Assembly: GCF_023078275.1 (NCBI RefSeq)
Contig: NC_062982.1
Span: forward strand, 4,972,501-5,036,500
Origin: Leguminivora glycinivorella
Taxonomy: Eukaryota; Arthropoda; Insecta; Lepidoptera; Tortricidae
Direction of reading: 5' to 3'
DNA: 64,000 nt
Shown here: one piece after another, positions 10,861-22,515 of the stretch
How positions within the stretch are numbered: position 1 is the stretch's first letter
Layout of the letters: every line of letters begins with the position of its first letter
The notes under the pieces: model-generated
Told to the model about the DNA's origin: nothing
Seen by the model: only the letters and a program-made list of their open reading frames with translations
Database searches by the model: none
Made by a program: the position numbers and the translations under genes

Positions 10861-11115
10861 GGAAATCATTATCATTCGCCTGCCTTTGTCCCAGTCATTT
10901 GGGGTCGGGGCACCATGTCTTCTGCTTCCATACCTCCCTATCCTCTGTCATCTCATCATTTGCTTTCCCTTCACATCATCTTTCATACAGTCCATACTTT
11001 TCCTTGGTTTTACTCTCCCGTTACTTCCTCCCCCAATAATTCGCAATACCTTTCTAGGAAACCCTCAAACTATTAATCCAATAGACACCTAGGACTCCCC
11101 CACCCCTCACCGCAA
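10861..11115 (-). repeat. Probable LINE-derived fragment
   Basis: Pyrimidine-rich sequence with TTTGTCCCAGTCATTTGGGG, TCTTCTGCTTCCATA and CCTCTGTCATCTCATC resembles antisense remnants of LINE coding sequence often seen in lepidopteran genomes. This is recognised by general resemblance; no frame survives. Confidence 0.4.
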
Positions 11116-11173
11116 GATCAAAAAGGCCTAACTTGCTCCCATAACTCATCGGAACATACCAATTCTGTAAGAC

Positions 11174-11932
11174 ACTGGTCTCACCAAAAGCGAGCGACAA
11201 GCTATCGGCTATAGAAACGAACACAAAATAGTCGCTCCTGTGTAAATAAAAGAGGCAGGGAGCGATAAGTTCGTCGCTCGGCGATCAACTATAACTCGCT
11301 CGCGCTAACATCGCGTGTATTTTATTTACACGGGAGCAGGGGCGGCTCACTCCGCGATTCTGTCGCCGCGCTACAAGTACATGCTGGCGGCCGCGAGTTC
11401 GCGGCCTAATCAGGGGTCGCGCGTTCTCACGAAACGCACGTTCGCACTTTCTATTCTTATTTTACGTCGCGAGTTTTTTTTAAGGTTCATATGCGATGTC
11501 CGCGTGTGGAATGGCTAACAATGCTAAGTTAAATAGACATCATGAATAAAATATGTACCATAGGACATTCTTACACAGATCTACTATTGATTAAGTCCCA
11601 CGGAAAAGTTCAATAAGGCTTGTCATGTTGGAACTTAAACGAAAATACTGTATATATATACCTAGAAAGTACCCAAGACTTAAATATAATAGTATAAAAT
11701 TTTATCTGAGTAATTAATTCGTTTTAATCCATAGGCAACCCTAATCATCCGACGCTGCGCACGTGCTGGTTTCTTTGTAAAAAAATTGTAGGCCTTTAAA
11801 AATGCGGCATTTCGTGAACATCAAAGCAGTGGGCCTTCTGTACTTGTACTATTATATTCTGTGACGGGAGCGACTGTCTTTTGTTCGTTTCTATAGCCGA
11901 TGGCCGCTTACTCGCGTTTGGTGGGACCAATG
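11174..11932. mobile_element. TIR element with GGTC(T/C)CACCAAA ends and nested insertions
   Basis: The left end (11174-11245) and right end (11860-11932) are inverted copies sharing ATCGGCTATAGAAACGAAC and AGTCGCTCC. Inside are a GC-rich block at 11335-11470 (GGGGCGGCTCACTCCGCG, GCGGCCGCGAGTTCGCGG) that looks like another small element, and a decayed SINE tail at 11540-11690. Non-autonomous. Confidence 0.65.
11540..11690 (-). mobile_element. Decayed SINE 3' part
   Basis: On the minus strand it matches the body of the SINE at 37528-37795: GGACATTCTTACACAGAT, a CCCACGG block, AGGCTTGT and TATATATACCTAGAAA are shared in order. The tRNA-like head is missing. Confidence 0.6.
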
Positions 11933-12866
11933 ACTTAGGGTCGTTCGGATAGTGACGATGGTTCCCCTTGGGAAATCAGGGTCGAACGTGCTTTTAAATT
12001 AGTTTTATCGCGTATGTTTATTTGTTCTGGGCTGCATGAGGGATTTCAAGTATAAGGGCGAGTCGAGAAAATTATGAGAGCTGGCATTGATAAAGTGACT
12101 CGCTTCTTGGGTTTACATTTTACTTGATATATGACCATTCGGGGTATTCTAAGTGGATTTCGATCTTGTTTGTCGCCTTACAGGCGTGAGTGATAGCATA
12201 TTTCTTCGACTTTCGAGTCTGACGAAGCTAACATTGTTTTTTATTTACCTAATTATTATAAAAAAATGTATGACGGGTGATTTTGTAAGTAGTAGCCAAA
12301 CTTTTTATAGTGACTTTTGAGGTCATAATAGACAACTTTTACTATGGGACCAATGCTGAAATAGCGAAAAAAAAAATGGCTTTTCCATGGAAATGAGCGG
12401 CACACGGTACCTAGTCGAAATGTTGGATCTTATGGCTACAATAAATACTACATATATTTTGATATTTGGCAATTTCTCCTTTTTAAAAGTGACGAAGAAA
12501 GGAAACTACACATAAGTATAATAATGTAGTTTTATTTTTAAATAAATATAACCAATAACATTTATTACATCACAGGAGCAGGGTATTATAAAACACAATT
12601 AATGATTATTGCAAATACACTACCAACACTATTTTATTCGTTTTCCATAGAGAAAAATGTCGTAGGTATTGTCACTAAGAAATAATTTCATTTATCAAAT
12701 AAAAATGCGGGATTCTTGTAGGTCATTCTATAAAAATATGTCTGCGGTCCAACGAACCATGTTTTCATACAAAATATATGAAACTGGTCTTGGTACTTAG
12801 GCGCGACCAGAGACATATTATCAGGGACTGGCCCTCTAATAGCAGGGGGAAATTAGCTAAAATTAC
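11933..12866. other. No gene recognised
   Basis: Nothing identifiable apart from A/T runs. Confidence 0.4.
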
Positions 12867-13866
12867 GGCATAATTAATGGAAGGTTTTTTTAAATTGAAA
12901 TATGTACGTTATAGACCGAAGTTATTTTTCATCAACCCTCCCCACTCCTCCCTCCTCTGCGTCACCCCTCTACCCTCCCTTAAAGTGCCGAAAATGCGGT
13001 TTTTCTCGATTTCTGACAAAACTGTTGAAGATACAGAAAAAGCGCGTAGGAACGAAGTAATCCTTAATAAATTTACTACAAATCATTCATTAACACTTTG
13101 GTTCTAGCACTTATAGTTTACGCGTGATCCGTCACGAAAGTTGGTCCTTTGCTGCAATCTTCTTTAGTGAATGTTAAGTTTTCGCCCAAAATGCATACGA
13201 AATCGTCGAAATTTGTTTGATATAACTAAAATATTGTAACTCAGGACTAAAATAAAATTAAGGGGGAAAAATCACTACCATGGGTGGAATTTCCAATATG
13301 TCTTGGAATTCCAGTAACTATTTAAGACGTAATATTTTCACGGTAGTAGTCGCTAGGAGTACCATTGATCTATATAGTGTATCTATGACTGAGGATGAGC
13401 TTTTGGTAGCTGTTGGTAGAGCCCTGGAGTATCAATCCAGTAGCCGTGAGTTCAAGTCCCACCCATGGTAGTGATTTTTCCCCCTGAAATTCATTTTCAG
13501 TTTATAATATTTTAGTAATATCAAACAGATTTCGTAAGCAATTTGGGAGAAAACTTAACATTCACTAAAGAAAATTGCAGTAAAGGACCAACTTTCGTGA
13601 TGGATCACGCGAAACCTATAAGTGCTAGAACCAAAGTGTCAATGAACGATTTGTAGTAAATTTATCAAGGATTACTTTTTTCCTACACGCTTTTTCTGTA
13701 TCTACAACGGTTTTGTCAGAAATCGCGAAACACCGCATTTTCGGCTATTTAAGGGGGGGAAGAGGGGTGACGCAGAGGGGGGAGGGATGGGGAGGGTTGA
13801 TGAAAAATAACTTCGGCCTGTAATGTACATATCCCAATCAAAAAAAAATCTTCCATTAATTATGCC
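12867..13866. mobile_element. 1-kb foldback element with tRNA-like loop
   Basis: Arms of about 420 bp (12867-13287 and 13457-13866) are inverted copies with scattered differences and small gaps. They share CGAAGTTATTTTTCATCAAC, TGCGTCACCCCTC, AAAGTTGGTCCTTT and ATCACTACCATGGGTGG. The roughly 170-nt loop carries sequence resembling a pol III A box (TAGCTGTTGGTAGAGC) and B box (GAGTTCAAGTCCCAC), see the next entry. No protein frame spans it. Class unknown. Confidence 0.75.
13398..13468 (+). other. tRNA-like sequence in foldback loop
   Basis: In order: an A-box-like TAGCTGTTGGTAGAGC, an anticodon-arm-like stem CTGGA/TCCAG with a 7-nt loop, and a T-arm-like GTGAGTTCAAGTCCCAC. The acceptor stem does not pair and the A box lacks two usual bases, so I do not call it a functional tRNA gene. 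It may be a tRNA-derived promoter relic. Confidence 0.45.
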
Positions 13867-14635
13867 AACATTTTCATACATAACTTTCCAGAAGCAACGG
13901 ACTATAAGAGACAATAGTTCATATTTTTCTCTATGGTCAACTAATAAACAATTGTGCACATGCCGTAATACAATTGACGTTTCTTACATATAAATAAGTA
14001 AACTACCATACATTTATTTTATTTTATTTCGAACAGTTGCATTTTTTTTAATAGGTAGGCCTTTGTGCGTTAAAACATACTTATTTGCTCAGAATGGACA
14101 GTTTTATTCGATTTTTAGACGGATAATTTACCAGAGAATTTTAGGCAATGCACAAAATCGCTTTTAAATGATGTCACATGAATTTATGACTACATTTTTG
14201 TGCTAATTACGAAAAATTTATACCTAAACACAATTGACAGTTTCTAAATAAATATGTCGGAAGTTTGCAACACACTGGAACTTTCTACATGGAAATATTT
14301 CAGAAACTAAAAGTTTCGGTTAAATTTGGAAACTTTCGGATTATCTTACAGTTCGATATTTCATATTAAATATGTAAACCTTTTCCTGGACTGGAATGGT
14401 ATTTATACCTCAACACATTTACCAAATAAATGTAAGTTAATACCAGTTAATAAATAAAATTTACAAATTAATATTCACATTACGTCGAAATACAAAACGA
14501 CCATTATAATAATCGTAGATTAGATTCAGACATTATATTATTTTTACTTTATTATGTTACGCGCTATTAAGATATGGATTATAAAATAAATATCAACTTC
14601 GTGTAAGTACGAGCATCGTCATAGGTCATAGCATC
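13867..14635. other. No gene recognised
   Basis: Very AT-rich. No feature found. Confidence 0.4.
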
Positions 14636-14637
14636 TA

Positions 14638-14781
14638 AGGGTCTCCCCAGACTTATCGACGCAGATTGGGCATTACGCTGACCAAAAATCGCGTAGCGTG
14701 TAAGCGTAAGCGTCTTCATGCTAACGAGCGATTTTTGGTCGGTTACAGCCGATTCCGCGTCGATAAGTCTGGGGAGACCCT
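14638..14781. mobile_element. Palindromic MITE with TA target duplication
   Basis: The ends AGGGTCTCCCCAGACTTATC and its reverse complement flank an inner inverted pair (ACCAAAAATCGC / GCGATTTTTGGT). The whole unit is bordered by TA on each side, as in Tc1/mariner-derived MITEs. Confidence 0.75.
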
Positions 14782-15657
14782 TACATAACACTTAAACTAT
14801 TAAACATTGAATTAATATCGTCTGATCTTAACATGGCACAAATAACAGAAACATTCAGAACATCTTGAAATAGAGAACATTATTGTAATTCCAAAGTTTG
14901 GCTACTAAATATCAATAGTTGACATCTTTATTTGATAGTAATCAGTCGCAACTGTTCGCAGTTGTCAAACATTGGAACATTCGAAGTTTTAAATTAAACC
15001 TTAATGAAAATAGCGCGTAAACGACAACATTTAGCTAAATGCCGACACTCAACTCATATAACTGAAGACGCCAAAAAATGCCTAACGATTATAGTCCTGC
15101 GTAAAGGTGCCTCTACACCGCAGTTGCAACATGGCAATATAAAGGAACCTCTCGTTGCTTGTGGTTGCTTACTGTATGGCCTGAGTGGAAACTTGGAGCG
15201 GAGCGTTCGATGGGGCGTGCAGCGGAGAGAGCGAGCTTGCGTCCACCCTATGCAGCGTCCGTAAGGACACTTTATGAGTTTCAAATTATTGTTTGACATG
15301 CGCCGCGAATTTGAGCGTGCAGTGTGCACTTATGTTGATAAATTTTCACTCCGGTGTGCATACATCTTTTACCTAAAAATATAATCATTTTACAATCGTT
15401 TCTTCGAGTGGACTATGAATTGAGTGTCAGCATCTAGGATATACAAATTACGATTCTAAAGATATGCATAACTAGAAACAGGTTAATAGATTAATCTACA
15501 ACTAAATACACTTTTTACAGTCAGTTACTTGTGAAACTATGATTGTTATATACGTCTAAACGATGATCGGTTATTTTCAATAACATAATTTTTTCTACAT
15601 TTAACATGTCAGTTACCTACCACGTCGATAGGGAGGGTGGGTACTTTTAGCCTGTAC
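14782..15657. other. No gene; possible repeat fragment at 15090-15330
   Basis: A moderately GC-rich segment (GGAGCGGAGCGTTCGATGGG, GTGCAGCGGAGAGAG) resembles dispersed repeats, but I cannot place its ends. The rest is AT-rich and featureless. Confidence 0.35.
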
Positions 15658-15906
15658 ACTGAGAGAAATTTGCATTGTGAATTTAACAAGTTCGACTTGT
15701 TGCGGTTTATCCATTTGAATCAGCCAAACGTATGTTTAAAACAATATGTGTCAGGTTGTTTTTATAAAATCGACTTGTTGATTCAAATATATTGCCGATT
15801 CAAATGACAAGTAGCTTGTTGTTTGAACCAAAGAGCACGTAGGCGCTATTTTAACCAAAAAACTTGTTGAACGAACATGAAAACTGGTTGTATTTTCTCT
15901 CAGTGG
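15658..15906. mobile_element. MITE with CACTGAGAGAAA ends
   Basis: CACTGAGAGAAA at the left and TTTTCTCTCAGTG at the right form short terminal inverted repeats around a 250-bp AT-rich body containing repeated ACTTGTTG/CAACAAG motifs. No coding capacity. Confidence 0.65.
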
Positions 15907-16850
15907 AGGCTTAGGTATATCTGCGGTCCCTTCTGATTGCCTAGTCTCTTTTCATACGTTTTGCATGAAAATATAGGGGTTGAGGCAATTAGACGTAACA
16001 ATATTTTTGGGAATGACCAAGCAATGCAGAAAATGTGTTAAAAATTGTAGAAGGTATTAAACTTATAATCAAGTACCTTTGTTACGTTCTCAACATAAGT
16101 GATTATTGAAAAAAAAATCTAAGTAAGTAAGTACATCATTGAAAACAACCGACTATGCTGAATTTTGAAATTGTGACGGCATTTTGAGTAGGTATGCGAT
16201 AAATGTGATCAATAAATACATTAAAAGCACAATAAATCGTCATAAATGATGACTGTCCGAGTCATAATTTCATAGAATTTTGGCGTTTAAAATACAACTT
16301 TCCCAGTTTGTGCTAACAAAACCGCTGCAAACTTAGCTTGATCAGACTAGCAGTTATATTATAAAATATAGCTACTATAGCTAGTATGCAGGTAATTTTT
16401 TAGACGCTTTCCTCTTGCAAATAATATTTAGATTAAATTAAGGTTAAACTGTTCCGCTGTTCAGCCAATCACAGATGATTGTTGGCACCCGATGCTTATC
16501 GATTGAACGTTGGATGATTTGCACCATTGTTCACAATCGAATGCGTAATTTATACAAGTTTTAACTGCATCCGCAAATCTATTCAAAAGTCCAACTTGTT
16601 ACAATGAAACTTGGTTCAAATTTGAATATCAAAGGTATTGAGTTCGTTCCTTTTGTATGGGCGTGTAATTTTGACAGCTCAATTGTCATGATTGTGTATT
16701 ATTTGCACCTGGGGAATGCGATAGTTTAACGGTAAAACGGTTCGTTTAGTCATTGTGATAATGAAGGAAGAATATCCAGGAAAGGATTTCTAAGTCGATT
16801 TGTCACAAAGGACATATGATTATAGAAATTTTAAAGGAGAATTAATTTTA
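15907..16850. other. No gene recognised
   Basis: Nothing identifiable. Confidence 0.4.
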
Positions 16851-17030
16851 TTAGACTTATATTGACCGGGATATAGACCCTGATAACGTTTTTGATTTTT
16901 GTCGAGCTCAGTCAGTCAGCCTTCGTCAGTTTTCCGTGATCATGATGCGTGCAACTGCGTCGAAATATTGGGAGCTCGACAAAAATCAAAAAGGTAATCA
17001 CGGTCTATATCCCGGTCAATGTAAGTCTAA
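16851..17030. mobile_element. Inverted-repeat element, about 60-bp arms
   Basis: Arms 16851-16911 and 16970-17030 share TTAGACTTA, GACCGGGATATAGACC and TTTTTGATTTTTGTCGAGCT in inverted order around a 58-bp loop (CAGTTTTCCGTGATCATGAT). A MITE or foldback unit. Confidence 0.7.
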
Positions 17031-17114
17031 TGAAAATAACCGTGAATTAACTTTACTTTATATTCTTTCTTCTTTCGCCAAGACTATGCCAAATCTTGGG
17101 ATTAATTGTCAAAG

Positions 17115-17178
17115 GGAACCCCAGGCTCCCATGAGCTGTGGCAAATGCCGGGATAACGCAAGGAGGATGATGATAATA
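17115..17178 (+). mobile_element. LINE 3' tip with GAT tail
   Basis: ATGAGCTGTGGCAAATGCCG followed by GGATAACGCAAGGAGGATGATGAT; the same tip is at 34566-34616. A 5'-truncated retrotransposon end. Confidence 0.55.
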
Positions 17179-18951
17179 TTCTTTCTTCTTTCTAGAAACG
17201 TTTCGCAAATGAAAACGGACAAACGCTAGGATGTAAGTTAGTAAATTGTTTTTTTTTTTTTTAATACAGAAAATGACGTCACAATTTCATTCTCAGCTCT
17301 ATAGTTAGTATTTAAACTTAGTAAAGCTAATAATACTGTACATACCTTCATAGGCGCATATTGTTCATGTACTTCGATATTGTTATTGATTAGCAGACTG
17401 TCGCTATTTTAAATTTATTCATATATGTAGGTATTTTATAAATTAACATGGTGAGTTTTCTTCTGGATTCACCAGACATAATATATAGATATAGTAATTA
17501 AGAAACTTGTATGACAAAATTATATAAAGTGATAGTATGACAGTGGCCTAAACTTTCAGAGATATAAAAAAACGTGTTTTTAATAACTGTACACTGCTTT
17601 GGCAAGAATTTGAAACATATTAAATAAAATTTTCTGATAGTTTAGCCTATAGTGAATTATTAAATTTAACTTCACTAACATAACCTTTTATACGAATACA
17701 TATCATCATATAAAGGTATCAAACCGATCTGCACTATTCAGCGTTAAAATAACCAAAGTCAATTGAATAAAAGATATTTCATGAACAAAATGCATATTTC
17801 AACAAAAAAGGGTGAAACAGCAACATTCTGTCTGTCTCTCTCCCGCATTAACAGTCTTACATGGCAGTTTTAGTTTGAGGTCATTGCCCTCCATGGATAA
17901 TAGTGCTTAGAAAACTTCGTAGAGCAAAAAGTCCTCTAAAGGGACCAACAGATTATCAGTTCCCCGGACGGTCCAGTCTGAAGGCCCCTTTAGTTGGCTG
18001 ATTGTGCAAATATTCACGACTTTGGCCACTTTCTACGCAAGCAAAAGGTAGCAACTTTAATTGAGTTCATATTTTAAAACTGATAACGTTATCAAGTATT
18101 ACTTCATTCAAACTCGATATCAGGCGGTATAAACGAGCCCTATTTTACAATCGAGCGTTTTCATAATAAGTCGCGCAAGTAGAAAATCTAAGCTATCATA
18201 AATTAAATATGTAACCCTTAACGATATAAGTCTATATTAATAAATGAGGTATATAAACCATTGTGACTATCGCGTGAATGACCTATATCTAACTTGTACA
18301 ATCGACACGACATAAAAATTAAGTTAGGCCAGATAGAGATATCGACAATCGACAAATCTTGTCGATCGATAAGTACTTCCTCATACATACATACGAACAT
18401 CTATGATATTTCTTGACTCAGTGGCCTTGTAGTATTAGAAGTGACACTTGGATATCCTATAAAAACATGGGATAGTTTGTCACCGTGTCATACTAAAATT
18501 CAGTATTTTATGACTTTACCACGACTCTGTCAAAATGGTAAATCCGACGCTGGCAGTTGTTTCCTTATAATATAATAACATGCATTCCATAAGTAACAAT
18601 TATACAAAAATGCAAGTAATGGAACGAAACAATCGGTAGCCCTATCTTAAATTTGTTAAATAAATAAATCTTTTAATGTACATTTTTATAACGTAACCCT
18701 AGGAAGTAGAAAAGACGATTTAAGATATTTTTGGTATTAAAAATTATGAGTAAAAACTGGCGAATATTAAAAGTTACTACGCAAAACAGTGGCAGCTACA
18801 ATCGGACAATAGTTACCACTAAACGTCAAACAAGTTACAGTCGTCGCCAAGATGGCGTCGCGAGTTCTTTACAAAATGGCGGCGGCGCGGCGGGCCGCTA
18901 TTGGTTCGACATATTCGTTCGGTTGACCTGAAGTTGGCCCCGTGTGTAGTC
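17179..18951. other. Intergenic and probable netrin 3' UTR region
   Basis: No coding signal. The part next to the netrin stop codon (about 18660-18951, read on the minus strand) is presumably 3' UTR; an ATTAAA hexamer on that strand near 18672-18680 is a possible polyadenylation signal. On the minus strand it holds GCCGCCATTTTG (about 18868-18882) and CGCCATCTTGG (about 18848-18858). Confidence 0.4.
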
Positions 18952-19102
18952 TTAATGGCAGTTGATGGCCCGGCGTTGGAGGCGTCGAATGCGTCGGTGC
19001 CAGTCGTCGCGCCATTCCAGCAGCAGGGTCCGTTCGCCGATCGTCAGCCCTGGCATTCCTGATGAGGCTCCTTCTTTTTCCACTCCTAGGATTAGGTATG
19101 AC
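18952..19102 (-). CDS. Netrin, last coding exon (end of NTR domain)
   Basis: Netrins are secreted laminin-related guidance cues that bind DCC/Frazzled and UNC-5 receptors on growing axons and migrating cells. This exon encodes the netrin C terminus: SYLILGVEKEG follows the CKCPKLKINK of the previous exon, then LEWRDDWHRRIRRLQRRA and INCH, then TAA at 18952-18954. This fits the usual basic netrin tail, which ends near a cysteine. The acceptor is CGCAG before 19102. The first base completes a lysine codon left open by the preceding exon, so the phase fits exactly. The stop falls where family members end, so the C terminus looks complete. Confidence 0.93.
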
Positions 19103-19405
19103 CTGCGAATAGAAATTATTGTGTAAGTGGATGTATGTGGCCTCACAATCTGTTGTAATCTTAAGAAATAAAAATATTAATAGGTATAGACGTAAATTTA
19201 AACTATTTCTAGAGACAAACATGATGACGTCTCGTCATTTACTCACGAAGTCACATGTAAATTTTGAGCTTAAAGCTAACTAATAGAAAAGCCGTTTTCC
19301 GCTCATTCCGTACGAATAGACACAAAAATCTGCTCATTGTCTCAGCCAGACGAAAAGCTTCAATCATCAGTAATTTAGATTCCTGCTAAAGTTAGAATAC
19401 AGTTA

Positions 19406-19533
19406 GGGCCGGTTGCATCAAAACCGTCTGTCACCGTTAAAGCGTTCGTTAAATAGTATTGTATGGGAAGTACTATAGATATCTGCTGCGTGACGATGAT
19501 CTGTTTGTCAAATGTGGTTGATGCAACTGGCCC
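19406..19533. mobile_element. MITE in last netrin intron
   Basis: The ends GGGCCGGTTGCATCAA and TTGATGCAACTGGCCC are inverted repeats, with TA at both borders. It lies within the 460-bp intron between the last two netrin exons. Confidence 0.75.
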
Positions 19534-19562
19534 ATAGTCTTCCTGGTGTAAGGTATACTTAC

Positions 19563-19746
19563 TTGTTAATCTTGAGCTTCGGGCACTTGCATGCGAGGTC
19601 CCTGGCGCGCACGTAAAGCGGCGCGGCGCCGCGCCGCAGCCGGCTCCGCGGGCCGCGCTTGTACACCGCCTGCACGCTGAGCTGCAGCCGCGCCCACTCG
19701 TCGCCCGGGGCGTTCGCCTCGCGACCGACCACCTTGCCCATTATGA
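19563..19746 (-). CDS. Netrin exon, central NTR domain
   Basis: Encodes the core of the NTR (netrin C345C) module, a beta-barrel domain also found in complement C3-C5 and TIMPs. In netrin it is the basic C-terminal domain. Visible: IMGKVVGRE at the start, then LQLSVQAVYKRG, SRLRRGAAPLYV and ARDLACKCPKLKIN, in the order and spacing usual for netrins, including the CKC pair. The acceptor is TTCCAG before 19746 and the donor GTAAGT starts at 19562. It takes one base from the exon before (GTC, valine) and leaves AA for the next (lysine). The exon is GC-rich compared with its surroundings, as expected for constrained coding sequence. Confidence 0.94.
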
Positions 19747-19930
19747 CTGGAAATAAGAATCGAGGTTAAGCATAGCCAATAGCCATCCCCAAATACGTGA
19801 GACCGGTGGAATGCTTATTGTGACCCTGCGACACTCCACCCAAGGCTCATATTCTGGTTAGTCCGTGATCGCCCCTGGTCCCCCGTACCGGATGGCATGC
19901 GTAAATGCATTTCCCCAACGTTAAAAATAA

Positions 19931-20057
19931 GGCCCCGTAGCCGAATGGCATTTTTGCGACGCCAAACGCCGCAGAAATGCAGTCTGGCTCTGTCGCGCCA
20001 ACACGCAAGAGCGATAGAAAGAGATATTATCGTGAGCGTTTGTGCATTCGGCTACGC
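19931..20057 (+). mobile_element. GCCGAATGGCA MITE, diverged copy
   Basis: GGCCCCGTAGCCGAATGGCA at the left and TGCATTCGGCTACGCAC at the right, with CGACGCCAAACG and CTCTGTCGCGCCAA inside, match the copies at 7242, 34240 and 59776. It lacks about 30 bp of the centre. In a netrin intron. Confidence 0.7.
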
Positions 20058-20629
20058 ACTCAGAACGGAAGGGGCCATTCAGATCCCAGAAGGGGTGTCG
20101 AACGAAGATCATCAGTGTCATATTGGTCTTATCATTAATAGCCTTGAGCTCAAAAAACGTTTTAGTGAGCGTCAGTGCTAAAAATTATGGTGTAGAAGTA
20201 TAGTTTCGTCGTTGAGTCAGTTGACTAGACACTGACGCTCGGGACATTGGCCAGCAGGTTTTGGTTGCTGAATAGGCCAATTTTTTGTCGAAGAACCTAT
20301 GGATACATATTTTGATTGAATTAATACTTAGGAAGGTTATAAATGTACCTATGGATCGATTTTGTTTTCCTTTTGCATCAGTTTGATAATCATGTACTTT
20401 GTACCTAGTGTGTGTAGGGATTGAGGAAAACTAACCTGTAATTGTTATATTATTAAAATTCAGCTGTCGTATTATGTTTCCAATTTTATCTCTTATTAAA
20501 GACAAATTCAGCTGTCAAGCTAACAATATGGCTAAATTGTTGATGCTTGTGTCGAGAGATGGCAGTCTATGCACTGTGATTACACATTTTACTTTGACAG
20601 TAACTCTCTATAATACTAGATCCTCTTTT

Positions 20630-20651
20630 ATCTTATCCACGTGGATAAGAT
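20630..20651. repeat. Perfect 22-bp palindrome centred on CACGTG
   Basis: ATCTTATCCAC and its exact complement meet at a CACGTG E-box core. In a netrin intron. Could be a binding site or chance. Confidence 0.6.
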
Positions 20652-21247
20652 ATCTGTCACTCTCACACTGACATAAAGACTTGCCAAAATGTGATGGACG
20701 CTTTATCCGCATAGCATGTCATATAATTAAATCCCGGACCCCACTTCATTTTTACGAGCTATACGTACATACCTTACCATAAGAAGCATTGCACCTTCCG
20801 CCCGATTATCGTAACTACTAATTTCCACATTCATCAAACTAATTTAATAACCCACACACCAATTTATTCAAACGACTGATTGTCTAGTGATGTATCACCG
20901 TTTTTAAACAGGGCCTAGCCAAGACTTTATTTGCTTGCGCCGTATTGAACGAAAAGGAGCACTCTTCCATAATAATAGATCGACAGACTTAAAAATATGG
21001 GCAATGTGAATGTCAATAGGTACGCTTTTTGTGATAGGGTACAGTACAGAGTATTCCATTCCAAATCTAGCGCAAAATCCAACTAGTTATAAAGGTATAC
21101 TTCTATCTCTTACAGAAAATCGCAGCTATATAATATTAGATCCTACTCAAAGTTTTGTGTTCCTGCTGGTACGATTGCCAGAGAATTCAACGACGGTCGG
21201 TGTTATAAGATCGACAACGCGCGTGTACTACCTTTGCTAATCTACTA

Positions 21248-21391
21248 TCAGGCAGGCTATATATACCAGCCCCTCTAGCACAACTTGCTTTGTCGCGCGC
21301 GACACGCGAGTCCATACTTGAAGTCGCGCTTGATGTATGGACTCGCGCGCGACAAGGCAAGTGTGCGTGCTGAAGGGTCAGGCTGCCTGAT
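21248..21391. mobile_element. Palindromic MITE
   Basis: The ends TATCAGGCAGGCT and AGGCTGCCTGATA and the inner arms GCGAGTCCATAC / GTATGGACTCGCGC pair along most of the 144 bp. In a netrin intron. Confidence 0.75.
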
Positions 21392-21699
21392 ACTTATTTC
21401 AATTTTACTTGATTACTAAGTATATACTTGTTTACCACCGACGTTGTTGTACAAAATTCATAAATATTGGCGTTTTGTTAGCTACATCCCAAACTATTGG
21501 CATCTTGGCTAAACAGTCTCAACACCTTGTTCGTTAATAAGTGTAATTAGTATTTCAGTAAAGAGCAAAGACTGCATCAATCAGGCGAATATGGGGCCTA
21601 CTCAACATGGGCGAGGATTACCGAGGAAGTAATTTGTTTGCCATGTAATGGAGTTGTAGACGTGTGGGCTTTTTATGTGCTGCGTACGAAAAAATCACG

Positions 21700-22145
21700 T
21701 ACGAAAACCTAAAAAGGGGGACGCCAAAGTGGGAAGCCATTTTTCATTCGGATATGGCAAAAGTAAGATTTGGATTTTAACACGTTTAATGTATAGGTTG
21801 TTAATGTTGATTTTGTTACATGAGGTGCCAATCATTTGGGCCATTTTTTTCAAAGTTGTCCACCCCACTTCTTTTGTAACATACTGTTTTTTACGCGATT
21901 CATACTCAGAATCGAGAGCTCTTTCGCTCCAATCCATTCAAGACTTCCATACATTTACCTTCCATTCCGTTACCGCCATACAAAATGTATGAAAAAATGG
22001 TAACGGAATGGGAAAAAAAACCTTGGGACACTTTTTTTCTCCTATTGATTGAAAAACACATAAAAATTTCCAAATACAAAAAAAAAGTGGGGTGGACAAT
22101 TTGGAGAACTTGTGGTACGAAGATATGAAAACGCAAACAGGATTT
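21700..22145. mobile_element. Imperfect inverted repeat unit
   Basis: TTGTCCACCCCACTT near 21857 and AGTGGGGTGGACAA near 22086, and CATTCCGTTACC near 21962 and GGTAACGGAATG near 21999, are inverted pairs. It looks like two head-to-head copies of a repeat. In a netrin intron. Confidence 0.55.
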
Positions 22146-22440
22146 GGAGAACTTATTTATATGAAATATACATTCTTACATATTGTAGTATAAGTAGTGC
22201 AAAGACAAAATGAGAAAGTTTCACAATCATATGCCAAATCTAGAAGTATTTAAGAGTAAATTTATTCTCAAAACTAAGATACATCTGCGAACGATACTAT
22301 TAACCTTAGGTTAAAAGTTGGAAAAAATCTTGCCTTGTGTTATACTTGAACCCACAGATCCAAATGCCATGAGTTCATATCTGATTCAAGGCAGTATTCT
22401 AAGCTACATATAGAAGTAGCAAAACTGATGGCAAACTTAC

Positions 22441-22515
22441 CGTAGTCTCGGCTGCAGAACTTGTTGAGGTTTAGCGTGCGTGCGCCGGCGCGGCACCGGC
22501 CGCACTGATCCGCCG
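22441..22515 (-). CDS. Netrin exon, start of NTR domain
   Basis: A 75-nt exon reading ADQCGRCRAG then RTLNLNKFCSRDY. This is the conserved opening of the netrin NTR domain (CxxC, then LNLNKYC.RDY in relatives). The acceptor is TTGCAG before 22515 and the donor GTAAGT starts at 22440. Phases agree with the exons on both sides: it takes G from the linker exon and leaves G for the next. The three cysteines expected here are present and would pair with cysteines in the later NTR exons. Confidence 0.93.
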
